Positions 43,726 to 51,821 of a stretch of 64,000 bases of DNA are shown here, piece after piece. Both the position numbers and the translations under genes were made by a program. Every line of letters starts with the position of its first letter. Position 1 is the stretch's first letter. A model generated the notes under the pieces. The model did no database searches, was not told the DNA's origin, and worked only from the letters and a program-made list of their open reading frames with translations. Source of the stretch: CAZJUR01 sp964549525 (lineage in GTDB: Bacteria > Patescibacteriota > Saccharimonadia > Saccharimonadales > Saccharimonadaceae); assembly GCA_964549525.1 (NCBI GenBank), contig CAZJUR010000001.1, positions 62,001 through 126,000 of the forward strand, written 5' to 3'.

Positions 43726-43758
43726 ACCCCTCGCCAGACATACTGCCTAGCGAGGGGT
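43726..43758 (-). terminator. Intrinsic terminator of the 93-residue membrane protein gene
   Basis: ACCCCTCGC (43726-43734) pairs perfectly with GCGAGGGGT (43750-43758). On the minus strand the GC-rich 9-bp stem is followed by TTTTCATTATT. It begins 4 nt after the stop of the 43763 gene. Confidence 0.8.
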
Positions 43759-43762
43759 ATGG

Positions 43763-44044
43763 TCATGAGCGCCACCATCGATAGATTATCGGAGTAGCGA
43801 TCATGATAGCGATGAGGATGGAGTAGCCAAGATTGGCTAGAATCACATCCACTAGCATCCATTCCACTACTTCACCCGGCCAGAAGAACAGCCCAATAAA
43901 AAATGAGATGGATGCTCCGCAAATGAGCAAGATTGCTCGATCGCGGTTTGTTCGCCATTCGCGACATGCTCTCACCGAGCAATAGAATAATGATCCGATT
44001 GCTACCAGAGGCACAACTATGTACTGAAAGATATCAGCAATCAT
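43763..44044 (-). CDS. Small polytopic membrane protein, unknown function
   Basis: 93 residues with three hydrophobic segments: IFQYIVVPLVAIGSLFYCSV, ILLICGASISFFIGLFFW and LGYSILIAIMIATPIIY, separated by an Arg-rich cytoplasmic loop (RACREWRTNRDRA). The ATG at 44044 has an AAAGGAG site 5-6 nt upstream; a longer frame exists but has no such site. The base composition is visibly more GC-rich than its neighbours. It has its own promoter (44090-44118) and terminator (43726-43758) inside the T4SS region, so it is an independent unit, possibly acquired. The family is not recognised; a holin-like or immunity-type protein cannot be excluded. Confidence 0.65.
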   Translation of the reverse strand: MIADIFQYIVVPLVAIGSLFYCSVRACREWRTNRDRAILLICGASISFFIGLFFWPGEVVEWMLVDVILANLGYSILIAIMIATPIIYRWWRS

Positions 44045-44089
44045 TCTGCTCCTTTGCAAATAGTAGTTTCCCACCAAGCTACTATATTA

Positions 44090-44118
44090 GTTATACACTA
44101 AATATTTATAAAAGTCAA
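44090..44118 (-). promoter_or_regulatory. Sigma-70-type promoter of the 44044 gene
   Basis: On the minus strand TTGACT (44113-44118) and TATAAC (44090-44095) are separated by 17 nt. This is the best canonical promoter in the window. The leader of about 40 nt carries the ribosome-binding site. Confidence 0.7.
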
Positions 44119-44136
44119 TAAATATAATAATATTTT

Positions 44137-46800
44137 TTAAATTCCAGGATTATCTTTTCGAGCAGTGTCTCTTTGTGCTGCAAGATAGCTAATAGCATCA
44201 TCTCGATGAGCAAACATTCCTGGGTTTGCTTTATGAAGCGCAATCGCTGCTGCAGAAATTTTACGATTATCCATTTTAGCCAATTCTCTCAGTGTAGATT
44301 TAGATTTTACAGGATCAGTTAAATCTTTTGCAAGCTGCTCGCCAATTACTTGTTGAGCTGATATATTTGCCCCTGTACGAGGATCATTATACAAAACACT
44401 ATCATCTTCAAAACTTTGTCGAGCCAATCCCCCATAGCCTTTGCCCTGTATTTCTGTTAATACAGACCCAATTCCACCAGTCGCGTCGCGTTGTCCACCC
44501 AAAACTATTTTACCTCTATCATCAGCAGTATTTTCTGCCAAATAATCCATACCTGCATTTCTCGCTACTTCATTAACATGTTCTGCAAACTCTGCGCCAT
44601 CAGCTTGCGAATGAACTCCCTCTTTGCTCAAATCAGTGATGACACTTGCATTTAAACCGCCTGTTTTACCTAGTACAGTTGCGGCAGCTCGTGCACCTGC
44701 TAGAGTCTTTACTCCACCAGCCATTTCAAATTGTCGATAAGATTGAAGGTCTGAACCAACCAGTGCATTTCCGTCATGATCTACTGCTCCCTTACCTCTC
44801 ACAGCTGCTTCAGCCGCCGCTCGACTGCCATTTAGTAAAAGTTCTACGGTTTGCGCTACTTCTGATTGATCTTTTTGATAACCAGCTACACCAGATCCTA
44901 GTGCGCTCGTTCTCCCTTCTTGAGTAAAACCACCTGCCGCACTAAGGCCAATTTTTTGCCCAACTCTTCCAAACCTTCCACGTCCAGTAAGACGATCATT
45001 TCGACGCCTTAAAATACCCTGTTCTCTTCTTCTCTCTCTCCCCTGCTTCCAATCTTGGCCCATCTCAAAACCACTTCGTACACCAGGTAAACGTTTTCCT
45101 GCACCCATCGCTCCTCCTCTTACTTTATCCAGTCCTTTATCTAAGTTTATACCACGTGTTGCGCGATCGGCTGCTCCTCCAATTTTAGCTAACATCGAGC
45201 TCGAGCCTTTTAATAGACCAGGTAGTGCAAAGAGTGGTACACATAGCACAACTAATGCAATAATATGTTGAAGGACTTCTTGAGTATCATCACCTCCACC
45301 TACGATACTCGTTGCTCCACCATTTAGCAATTTGGCTAAATACAATGAAGCTCCAAACATGAGCATAACTGCCGGATATACAATTAATAGTTGTCCAAAT
45401 AGCTCTAGCCATTTTTTAAACCATTTTTCAGTATTCGGAAGTAACCACGCGACAAACGCGAGAGGTGATACTAGCACCAGACACATTAATACAACCTGTC
45501 TTCCAATCAATACGATCAAGATAGTGATAATACTCAATACTAGTGGAACAAACAAGAAGAATGCTAGTGCAATAAGGGCAGCAATTGCTACAATCTTGCC
45601 AGCAATAAATGGTCCGCCACCGCCTGTTGCTTGGACAATTGAATCACTTACACTTCCGCCTCCCAGCAGGAAGCCCATAATAGATGCTCCAACAATGTTA
45701 CTAAAATCAATAAAAAGAGCACATATATAGAATGAGATATTCATGAGTATTGCAGCTACAACTAATCGTGGTAACATTCGTTTAACATTGTAGTTCGATA
45801 AACCAGCAGAAGTTGCTTGAGAAAAAATAATTACCAAAAATGCGACAATTAAGAGTATATTAGCTAGTCCAAGAAATGAGCCCCACGCTTTTCTGATGTC
45901 ATTACTTGGACCCTCTGTGGCCAAGAAGCGCACCGTCATTAGTTTGTCAATTAATTTAGCAGATTCCTGGACAGCACTCGCCATCGCATTAATCATGGGG
46001 CAGAATAGCCATCCCATTGCTCCGCCTTGACAGGTAACTCCTGAAGCATTAGAGCTACTAGGGGATATCGTTTTGTCAGTTATATCATTTCCGCTTCTAT
46101 CAGTAACTTTATCGATGCCACCATCTTCATTAAAGGTCGCTTTTTGTCCATCTGGTCCGATCAAAGTTAGTGAACTTGCTGCTTTAATATTTTCTGTCTG
46201 GCAAAGACCCACAGGGCCGGGATCGAACGTATAATATCCATCCTGTCCTTCAAGAGGTTTAAACATTCTTTTACTACAACCCAAGCTTGAGAAAAGCTTA
46301 TTTTGAAGTTTTTCACATTCTTTCCAGCTAGGGCTATCCGAGTCGCCACCTTCTGGCGTATGCTTCATGGAACTACAATTAGGGCCTGGTGGCTCTTGTG
46401 AAATTGCGTCCACATACCCTACAGCTGCCTTTAAACACTCCGAATACTTATTAGGATCTACAAACCATTTTTTTTCAGTTACACTCTCGTCACGACTATC
46501 GGTTTTTATATTTGCTGATTTAAACATTCTTCCATCGCCACATTCTAGCTCATCCTCTAAAATGGCTTGATAAGAATCACAACTACCGTCTCTCCAGTCA
46601 TCTAAGTTTTTACATTCATCAGCTATTTTTTTTAAAACATTGACACCTTGCTTTTTAAGTGTTTCACCTCCACCTCCACCTCCATTAGTAGCAGGGGTAA
46701 CTAAACCAGCGGCAGAAGCACTATCGGTGAATGTGATTGAAATAGATAAAATAGATATTAATCCAATCACTATGAGCCCACATTTTAGTAAAAGATTCAT
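44137..46800 (-). CDS. VirB6/TrbL-like T4SS channel protein
   Basis: 887 residues. A signal-like hydrophobic start is followed by a Cys-rich extracellular part (about 35-240; eleven or more Cys, so disulfides are likely). A membrane domain with six or more helices (about 305-560) includes LANILLIVAFLVIIFSQATS, LIVLIGRQVVLMCLVLVSPLAFVAWLLPNTEKWFKKW. That last block is typical of TrbL/VirB6-type proteins in CPR and Gram-positive T4SS. The C-terminal about 320 residues are soluble and helical, Ala/Gly/Lys-rich. VirB6 forms the inner-membrane part of the channel. A TATACT box ends 9 nt before the ATG (46810-46815); the pilin operon diverges from here. Confidence 0.82.
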   Translation of the reverse strand: MNLLLKCGLIVIGLISILSISITFTDSASAAGLVTPATNGGGGGGETLKKQGVNVLKKIADECKNLDDWRDGSCDSYQAILEDELECGDGRMFKSANIKTDSRDESVTEKKWFVDPNKYSECLKAAVGYVDAISQEPPGPNCSSMKHTPEGGDSDSPSWKECEKLQNKLFSSLGCSKRMFKPLEGQDGYYTFDPGPVGLCQTENIKAASSLTLIGPDGQKATFNEDGGIDKVTDRSGNDITDKTISPSSSNASGVTCQGGAMGWLFCPMINAMASAVQESAKLIDKLMTVRFLATEGPSNDIRKAWGSFLGLANILLIVAFLVIIFSQATSAGLSNYNVKRMLPRLVVAAILMNISFYICALFIDFSNIVGASIMGFLLGGGSVSDSIVQATGGGGPFIAGKIVAIAALIALAFFLFVPLVLSIITILIVLIGRQVVLMCLVLVSPLAFVAWLLPNTEKWFKKWLELFGQLLIVYPAVMLMFGASLYLAKLLNGGATSIVGGGDDTQEVLQHIIALVVLCVPLFALPGLLKGSSSMLAKIGGAADRATRGINLDKGLDKVRGGAMGAGKRLPGVRSGFEMGQDWKQGRERRREQGILRRRNDRLTGRGRFGRVGQKIGLSAAGGFTQEGRTSALGSGVAGYQKDQSEVAQTVELLLNGSRAAAEAAVRGKGAVDHDGNALVGSDLQSYRQFEMAGGVKTLAGARAAATVLGKTGGLNASVITDLSKEGVHSQADGAEFAEHVNEVARNAGMDYLAENTADDRGKIVLGGQRDATGGIGSVLTEIQGKGYGGLARQSFEDDSVLYNDPRTGANISAQQVIGEQLAKDLTDPVKSKSTLRELAKMDNRKISAAAIALHKANPGMFAHRDDAISYLAAQRDTARKDNPGI

Positions 46801-46882
46801 GTTAACTTAAGTATATCTTTTTTTTTTGATTCACAAAAGATTTGTTGCAAAAAACAGTATAATTGTGCATAATTTATATCAA

Positions 46883-47752
46883 ATGTATAAAATAAACAGC
46901 ATTTTCACAAAAAAAAATATCCTAACAGCAACATTAATGTACTGTTCAGTCATATCATTGCAATCAGTACATGCGGTTGCAAATGACACTCCTCAGACAC
47001 CTTCAGCCCATGGGGCAGACTATGCAGGAGGCTCAAAAACATATAACAAAATATCACAATGTGACAATAAATATAAGGGCAGCTCCTCAGAAATATCTAA
47101 AAAAAGAGAAGAATGTCGTGATGGATTCAAAAAACAGGTTGCACGTAATATTGGTAAGTCTGCTGGAGAGGCAGATGTACAAAACAATAATACAAATGAA
47201 AAAACCGACTGTAGTAAAAATCCACCAGGCTCGACGTATAAAAGTGCTTGTCTCAGTGCTTATGGTGCAGTCATTCGTGCAGCGGCAGAGAAAAAAGGTG
47301 AAGAAGATGCAAGAGATAACAAAGCATTGGCAAACAGCTGCCTGAATATAAAATATGGCGGTAGTGCAACTAAAAGTGCATGTAGAAAAAAGTTTAAAAA
47401 AGTAAAAAGTGGCATAGATGGCAGTAGTGAAAATAAATGTGGTGGAGTAGCTACCTATTTCGATTTTAATTGTGCGTCAGATGTTGACAAAAAGAAAGGG
47501 GGATCAGATAATCCTATATTTTCTTTACTCATAACGATTGTGAATTGGATGACAGCACTGGTGACCGTGATAGTAGTTGGTGCGATTGTATACGGGGGAT
47601 TTCTCTATATGACTGCTCGAGATAGCGCCGAAGTTAGTCAAACAAAAAAAGCAATTTCAGTAATTGTAAACGCTATTATTGCTCTTGTGCTTTTAGCTGG
47701 CATGTACGCCATTATCAACTTTATCGTCCCAGGAGGAATATTTAAAAATTAA
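46883..47752 (+). CDS. T4SS pilin-like protein 1 (long N-terminal Cys-rich domain)
   Basis: 289 residues from the ATG at 46883; an earlier in-frame ATG at 46826 would put polar sequence before the signal peptide. The signal peptide ends near VHAVAND. The extracellular part has about eight Cys and many Lys. The pilin module at the end has two helices (WMTALVTVIVVGAIVYGGFLYMTA and AISVIVNAIIALVLLAGMYAI) joined by RDSAEVSQTKK. It is first of nine pilin paralogues and the most diverged. It is divergent from virB6. Confidence 0.78.
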   Translation: MYKINSIFTKKNILTATLMYCSVISLQSVHAVANDTPQTPSAHGADYAGGSKTYNKISQCDNKYKGSSSEISKKREECRDGFKKQVARNIGKSAGEADVQNNNTNEKTDCSKNPPGSTYKSACLSAYGAVIRAAAEKKGEEDARDNKALANSCLNIKYGGSATKSACRKKFKKVKSGIDGSSENKCGGVATYFDFNCASDVDKKKGGSDNPIFSLLITIVNWMTALVTVIVVGAIVYGGFLYMTARDSAEVSQTKKAISVIVNAIIALVLLAGMYAIINFIVPGGIFKN

Positions 47753-48163
47753 ATGAACAAAAAAATTTATATTATCATTCTCATATTTTTACCCATTTTC
47801 TTGTCATTCAATATATCTTTTACGGCCTATGCAGATAAATGCAATACCGAATCAACTTTTCTTGGTATTCCTCGGTGGAATGATGGACTGTGTAGGGAGA
47901 ATACAGACGAAATAGAAATTAGTCAAGAAGAACCAATGAATGACGTTATTCTTATTATACTAAACGTTCTTAGCATAGTCATTCGAATTAGTAGCTATAT
48001 CGCAGTTGGACTAGTCATATGGGGAGGGTTTCAATATATTTTAGCAGCTGGTGATTCGTCGAAAATTTCAAACGCAAAAAAAACAATTAGCAATGCATTG
48101 ATTGGGTTATTAATTGCACTTTCTGCTATCGCAATTGTCGCATTTGTTAAGGGTGCATTATGA
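47753..48163 (+). CDS. T4SS pilin-like protein 2
   Basis: 136 residues. Signal peptide (to about FTAYADK), a short segment with two Cys, then two helices around the loop ILAAGDSSKISNAKKTISNALIG, the diverged form of the array's TSNGD...AKNT motif. The start codon directly follows the stop of pilin 1, and the end overlaps pilin 3 by 4 nt. Confidence 0.82.
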   Translation: MNKKIYIIILIFLPIFLSFNISFTAYADKCNTESTFLGIPRWNDGLCRENTDEIEISQEEPMNDVILIILNVLSIVIRISSYIAVGLVIWGGFQYILAAGDSSKISNAKKTISNALIGLLIALSAIAIVAFVKGAL

Positions 48164-48927
48164 AAAAAAATATTTTATTTATTACAATTGTTCTTTTCAA
48201 TACTTTACTTTGCAGTGGCATAGTTTATGGTGAAGCGAATTATTCTAAATATCGTGAAAATAACAGCCGTTTAGCTAGGATTAAAGAGGGTTGTAAAAAC
48301 TCGACCAAAAGAAACTATAATAAATGCAAAGCACTACAGCAAGATCTTGTAGAAGATATTGGTGTAATGAGTTGTGGTCGCCTAATAACAACATTTGGCA
48401 TTAATAGTGGTGGTGTAAATTTATGTCAGGCCGCTATAGATAACTTTAAGCCCGGAGGATCGAATAATAGTCCATCGGACTCTGGCACTCCGAGCGATGG
48501 ATCTGGTGGATCTGGCAGTCCAAGCGATTCTGAAAGCAGCCCTTCACCATCCGATACGACTACTAGACCAGGGGGCTCTCCAGCAGAGGAACCAAAACCA
48601 TCTCAGTGGAGTGGCGGCGAAGTTGGCTCCGATCTTAAAACAACAAAACCAACAAAAATTGATGTTGGTGAAGAAGCTGGTGAAGTAAAAATTAGTAAAA
48701 AAACTGAAAAATCGATCGTTGCCGGTATCCTAGATGCAGTCTATAGTATAGCTGCTGTCGTAGCCGTAATCATAATTGTTGTATGTGGAATTATGATCAC
48801 AACATCTGACGGCGACGCACAGAAGGTAGCTACTGCTCGTCGAGGAATTATATATGCTGCTATAGGTTTGCTTATAATCGGCTCTGCATTTATAATTACT
48901 GGTGTTATACAATGGATTGCGAACTAA
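48160..48927 (+). CDS. T4SS pilin-like protein 3 (Ser/Pro-rich linker)
   Basis: 255 residues. Signal peptide, an N-terminal part with three to four Cys, and a low-complexity linker of about 60 residues made of Ser, Gly, Pro and Asp (GGSGSPSDSESSPSPSD), perhaps a flexible or glycosylated spacer. The two-helix pilin module at the end carries TTSDGDAQKVATARRGI. The linker sets it apart from the other members. Confidence 0.8.
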   Translation: MKKNILFITIVLFNTLLCSGIVYGEANYSKYRENNSRLARIKEGCKNSTKRNYNKCKALQQDLVEDIGVMSCGRLITTFGINSGGVNLCQAAIDNFKPGGSNNSPSDSGTPSDGSGGSGSPSDSESSPSPSDTTTRPGGSPAEEPKPSQWSGGEVGSDLKTTKPTKIDVGEEAGEVKISKKTEKSIVAGILDAVYSIAAVVAVIIIVVCGIMITTSDGDAQKVATARRGIIYAAIGLLIIGSAFIITGVIQWIAN

Positions 48928-48931
48928 AAAT

Positions 48932-49315
48932 ATGAAAATATTACAAAATTTTTCTACGAAATATTCAAAATACACTTACTTAGTAATATCAATTTTTTGT
49001 ATCGGGGTGATGTCGACACATGTATATGCTGCCGATTCCAGTATCTCAGAGTGTAGTGGTAATGATGCGGCAATCTGTAAAACAAATCCTAGCTTGATAA
49101 GCGGCATACTAGGCACAGTGATTAGTATCTTATTGTTTATCGCAGGGACAATTGCAGTGATTATGATTATCGTGGGTGGGCTACGGTATATCACCTCAGA
49201 TGGTGACGCAGCTAAAGCTAGTCAAGCTAAAAACACGATTATATACGCTATTGTAGGTCTCGTAGTTTCAATTATGAGTTATGGAATTGTTGCTTTTGTG
49301 GTGGGGAGATTGTGA
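48932..49315 (+). CDS. T4SS pilin-like protein 4
   Basis: 127 residues from the ATG at 48932. Signal peptide ending near VYAADSS, a short segment with two Cys (CSGNDAAIC), then the standard two-helix module with LRYITSDGDAAKASQAKNTIIYAIVG. It ends in TGA, which overlaps the next ATG by 1 nt (TGATG) and shows that TGA is a stop codon here. Confidence 0.88.
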   Translation: MKILQNFSTKYSKYTYLVISIFCIGVMSTHVYAADSSISECSGNDAAICKTNPSLISGILGTVISILLFIAGTIAVIMIIVGGLRYITSDGDAAKASQAKNTIIYAIVGLVVSIMSYGIVAFVVGRL

Positions 49316-49701
49316 TGAATATAGTAAAAATTTCTAAAATGTTGACTGCAACGATGCTCCTTGTGACAACTTTTGCAGTGGCTTATAGCAACGTACCAGT
49401 AAGTGCAAGCACAATTGATGAAGTTCAAAATGGAGTAAGGGGTTCTGGCGGTGGAGGCGACTCAAATAGTAGCTCTAAAGTAACGGATACAATTAGGATA
49501 ATCACGAATATACTACTATTTATTGTTGGTGTTGCAGCGGTCATTATGATCGTGGTAGCTGGACTGCGCCTAGTGACTGCGAATGGTGATGCCAATACGG
49601 TGTCCCAAGCTAAAAATACGATTATATATGCCATTATTGGTATTGTGGTGGCTGCTCTTGCCTACGCGATCGTCAATTTTATCATTAACCAAATTACGTA
49701 G
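49315..49701 (+). CDS. T4SS pilin-like protein 5
   Basis: 128 residues from the ATG at 49315 (a GTG three bases before is in frame). Signal peptide near VPVSAST, a Gly/Ser-rich spacer (GVRGSGGGGDSNSS) without Cys, and the two-helix module with LRLVTANGDANTVSQAKNTI. It is one of the shortest members and close in sequence to pilins 4 and 6. Confidence 0.88.
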   Translation: MNIVKISKMLTATMLLVTTFAVAYSNVPVSASTIDEVQNGVRGSGGGGDSNSSSKVTDTIRIITNILLFIVGVAAVIMIVVAGLRLVTANGDANTVSQAKNTIIYAIIGIVVAALAYAIVNFIINQIT

Positions 49702-49707
49702 AATGGC

Positions 49708-50085
49708 ATGAAAAAATATAAATTTTACCTCCTAGCAGTAACGTTAGTTATAGCAAGCTTTACCCTCCCAGCTTTTGCTTTAGACCAAAAGGCTAAAACC
49801 GGTTTCGAGGAGGGTCTTCAGGAGTCAGGTGGATCAGGCGCCAATAAAGATGCACTCAATAAGCCAATTCAAGATGTAATCAATATACTTTTATATGTGG
49901 CCGGTGTTGCTGCAGTCATCGTGATAGTAATTGGCGGAATTCGCTATATTACCTCTGATGGCGATGCCAATCAAGCAAACCAAGCTAAAAAAGTGATCAT
50001 ATATGCGGTTATTGGTTTGGTAGTGGTAGTATTTTCATACGCTATTGTTAACTTTATACTAGGACAGGTAACCCCATCACCATGA
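49708..50085 (+). CDS. T4SS pilin-like protein 6
   Basis: 125 residues. Signal peptide near LPAFALD, a short charged and Gly-rich spacer (GFEEGLQESGGSG), no Cys, and the module IRYITSDGDANQANQAKKVIIYAVIG followed by VNFILGQV. It overlaps pilin 7 by 4 nt. The build is typical of a mature pilin of about 100 residues. Confidence 0.88.
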   Translation: MKKYKFYLLAVTLVIASFTLPAFALDQKAKTGFEEGLQESGGSGANKDALNKPIQDVINILLYVAGVAAVIVIVIGGIRYITSDGDANQANQAKKVIIYAVIGLVVVVFSYAIVNFILGQVTPSP

Positions 50086-50543
50086 AAAAAGTTGTATTCG
50101 TTTCTTTCATCATAATGTTCGCCACCGTATTTTCTCAAACTCAAGTTTTCGCCAGTACTGAGGATGATTGCAACAAAATTGGCGGAGATTGGGACAGCGC
50201 AAAAAGTGTTTGTAGCCCTAATCCAACCAAACAAGCCTGTGTGGGCGGCGGAGGTAAATGGCAAAAACTAGATGGTGATGATAAACCGCGTTGTCATACA
50301 AATACCGATAAGGGACCTAGCGTCTCAAAAACAATTCAAAATATTATAGATTTACTCTTATACTTAGCTGGTATGATAGCCGTGATCATGATCATTGTAG
50401 CTGGACTCCGTTATGTCACGAGTAACGGGGATCCTCAGACTGCGAGCAAAGCTAAAAATACCATTATCTATGCCATTATCGGGTTAGTAATTGCTATTCT
50501 ATCTTATGCAATCGTTAATTTTGTGCTATCACAGTTAGGATAA
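50082..50543 (+). CDS. T4SS pilin-like protein 7
   Basis: 153 residues. Signal peptide near QVFASTE; an extracellular part of about 60 residues with four Cys and two Trp (CNKIGGDWDSAKSVC, CVGGGGKW), probably disulfide-bonded; then the two-helix module with LRYVTSNGDPQTASKAKNTI. It is 3 nt from pilin 8. Confidence 0.88.
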   Translation: MKKVVFVSFIIMFATVFSQTQVFASTEDDCNKIGGDWDSAKSVCSPNPTKQACVGGGGKWQKLDGDDKPRCHTNTDKGPSVSKTIQNIIDLLLYLAGMIAVIMIIVAGLRYVTSNGDPQTASKAKNTIIYAIIGLVIAILSYAIVNFVLSQLG

Positions 50544-50546
50544 AAG

Positions 50547-51056
50547 ATGAGAAAAATTTATTTATTAATTATCGGTATCATGATTTTTGCCAGTAGTATT
50601 TTTATACTAGATCCGCTAGCGCAGGCAAAGGTGTCACTTGATGATGTAAAATCTTCGACCTGTGACAGATCATCTGGAAGATCTGGTGTAGAGATAAAAA
50701 AACGGAAGAATGAACTAGATCGTAAAGCCGATAAATCTCAAAAGGAAATTGAAGAGTTAGAAAAATTAAATGAAACGTATTTTAAAGACGGTAAGTCGCC
50801 CGACAATACAAAATGTTACGAACATAGGGGAAGTTTATCTGGGACTATTCGCTCCATCGTGAACGTCTTATTGTTTATTGTTGGAGCGGCAGCTGTGATC
50901 ATGCTTGTCGTGGGGGGATTAAAATATGTTACCAGCAATGGCGACCAACAAGCAGTTAAAAGTGCCAAAGATACTGTTTTATATGCAATCATTGGTATTG
51001 TTGTAGCATTCTTAGCTTATGCAGCCGTTAACTTTGTTGTTTCACAGCTCAATTAA
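50547..51056 (+). CDS. T4SS pilin-like protein 8
   Basis: 169 residues. Signal peptide near LAQAKVS, a charged helical spacer of about 60 residues (KKRKNELDRKADKSQKEIEE) between two Cys, and the module LKYVTSNGDQQAVKSAKDTVLYAIIG ending VNFVVSQLN. The same frame stays open for 60 codons after its TAA (see 51057-51239), which may once have been part of this protein. Confidence 0.87.
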   Translation: MRKIYLLIIGIMIFASSIFILDPLAQAKVSLDDVKSSTCDRSSGRSGVEIKKRKNELDRKADKSQKEIEELEKLNETYFKDGKSPDNTKCYEHRGSLSGTIRSIVNVLLFIVGAAAVIMLVVGGLKYVTSNGDQQAVKSAKDTVLYAIIGIVVAFLAYAAVNFVVSQLN

Positions 51057-51239
51057 GGCGCCAAGCCATTAGTTGACTGTAGAGGAAAGAGTTTAGATGA
51101 AATTAAAGAAATCAAAGATGGAAATGATGAAAAATGTAAACCAAAACCATTAGCCGAGAGAGAGGAGATTGACTGTAGGTACCTAAGTTCGGATCAAAAA
51201 GCACTGATACGATATGCCGGTGCTCAAAAATGTAAATAG
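51057..51239 (+). pseudogene. In-frame coding remnant after the pilin 8 stop
   Basis: Directly after the TAA at 51054-51056 the pilin 8 frame continues for 60 sense codons to the TAG at 51237-51239. The text looks like real protein: four Cys and many Lys and Glu (PLVDCRGKSLDEIKEIKDGN, then EKCKPKPLAEREEIDC). There is no start codon or ribosome-binding site in frame. A former C-terminal domain cut off by a nonsense mutation is the simplest reading; stop-codon read-through or a missing start are alternatives. Confidence 0.5.
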
Positions 51240-51250
51240 TAAAAAAAGAC

Positions 51251-51279
51251 TTCACAAATAGTAGTAATTTTGTTATAAA
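51251..51279 (+). promoter_or_regulatory. Promoter of pilin 9
   Basis: TTCACA (51251-51256) and TATAAA (51274-51279) with a 17-nt spacer; an AAAAGGAG ribosome-binding site follows at about 51297-51304 before the ATG at 51312. Confidence 0.6.
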
Positions 51280-51311
51280 TATAAGCATAAGTCTCAAAAA
51301 GGAGAAAATAA

Positions 51312-51752
51312 ATGAAAACATCACTTTTATCAAAAATAAAAAGGGTTACCATCTTAAACGCAAGTGTCATCACTCTTTTATGTGTATTTGGGGTGATAGC
51401 TAGTGTTAGTACAGCCTCTGCTGCTAATGTTACATGTGAAGGTGTAGCAGGTCTAAATAATGGGGCAGATTGTGCAGCGGGAACTGGACAAGCAACCGAG
51501 ATTGCGGGTAGTAATGGAATATTTAAAACAATCGTTAATATATTACTATTTATTGTTGGTGCTGTAGCAGTTATTATGCTGGTGATTGGTGGTTTGCGAT
51601 ATGTTACTAGTAATGGTGATCAAAATGCCGTTACTGGCGCCAAGAATACGATTCTCTATGCCATCATTGGTATTGTAGTGGCCTTTTTAGCCTATGCGGC
51701 AGTCAATTTCGTAATAGATCAGCTAGGCAAAAATGGTAGTGTTGTTCAATAA
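51312..51752 (+). CDS. T4SS pilin-like protein 9, candidate major pilin
   Basis: 146 residues. Signal peptide near VSTASAANVT, a spacer with two Cys (CEGVAGLNNGADC), and the clearest version of the module: ILLFIVGAVAVIMLVIGGLRY, VTSNGDQNAVTGAKNTILYA, then VNFVIDQLG. Unlike the eight upstream members it has its own promoter and strong ribosome-binding site, and a strong terminator follows 24 nt after the stop. Independent, probably high, expression fits a major pilus subunit (inference). Confidence 0.88.
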   Translation: MKTSLLSKIKRVTILNASVITLLCVFGVIASVSTASAANVTCEGVAGLNNGADCAAGTGQATEIAGSNGIFKTIVNILLFIVGAVAVIMLVIGGLRYVTSNGDQNAVTGAKNTILYAIIGIVVAFLAYAAVNFVIDQLGKNGSVVQ

Positions 51753-51776
51753 AATAATTTATACTGATTCAAATTT

Positions 51777-51808
51777 TTTAAAATACACCCATCTGGGTGT
51801 ATTTTAAA
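51777..51808. terminator. Bidirectional intrinsic terminator between pilin 9 and hsp20
   Basis: A perfect 15-bp inverted repeat: TTTAAAATACACCCA (51777-51791) and TGGGTGTATTTTAAA (51794-51808) around TC. The A/T-rich ends give U-tracts on both strands, serving the convergent pilin and hsp20 genes. Confidence 0.85.
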
Positions 51809-51821
51809 TGCTTCAAATTTC

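Noticed and set aside
49312..51752. Similar helices repeated at intervals of about 400 bp, at first glance a DNA repeat array or CRISPR-like structure
   Set aside because: The similarity is at protein level (pilin helices) within separate open frames; there are no short identical repeats with unique spacers.
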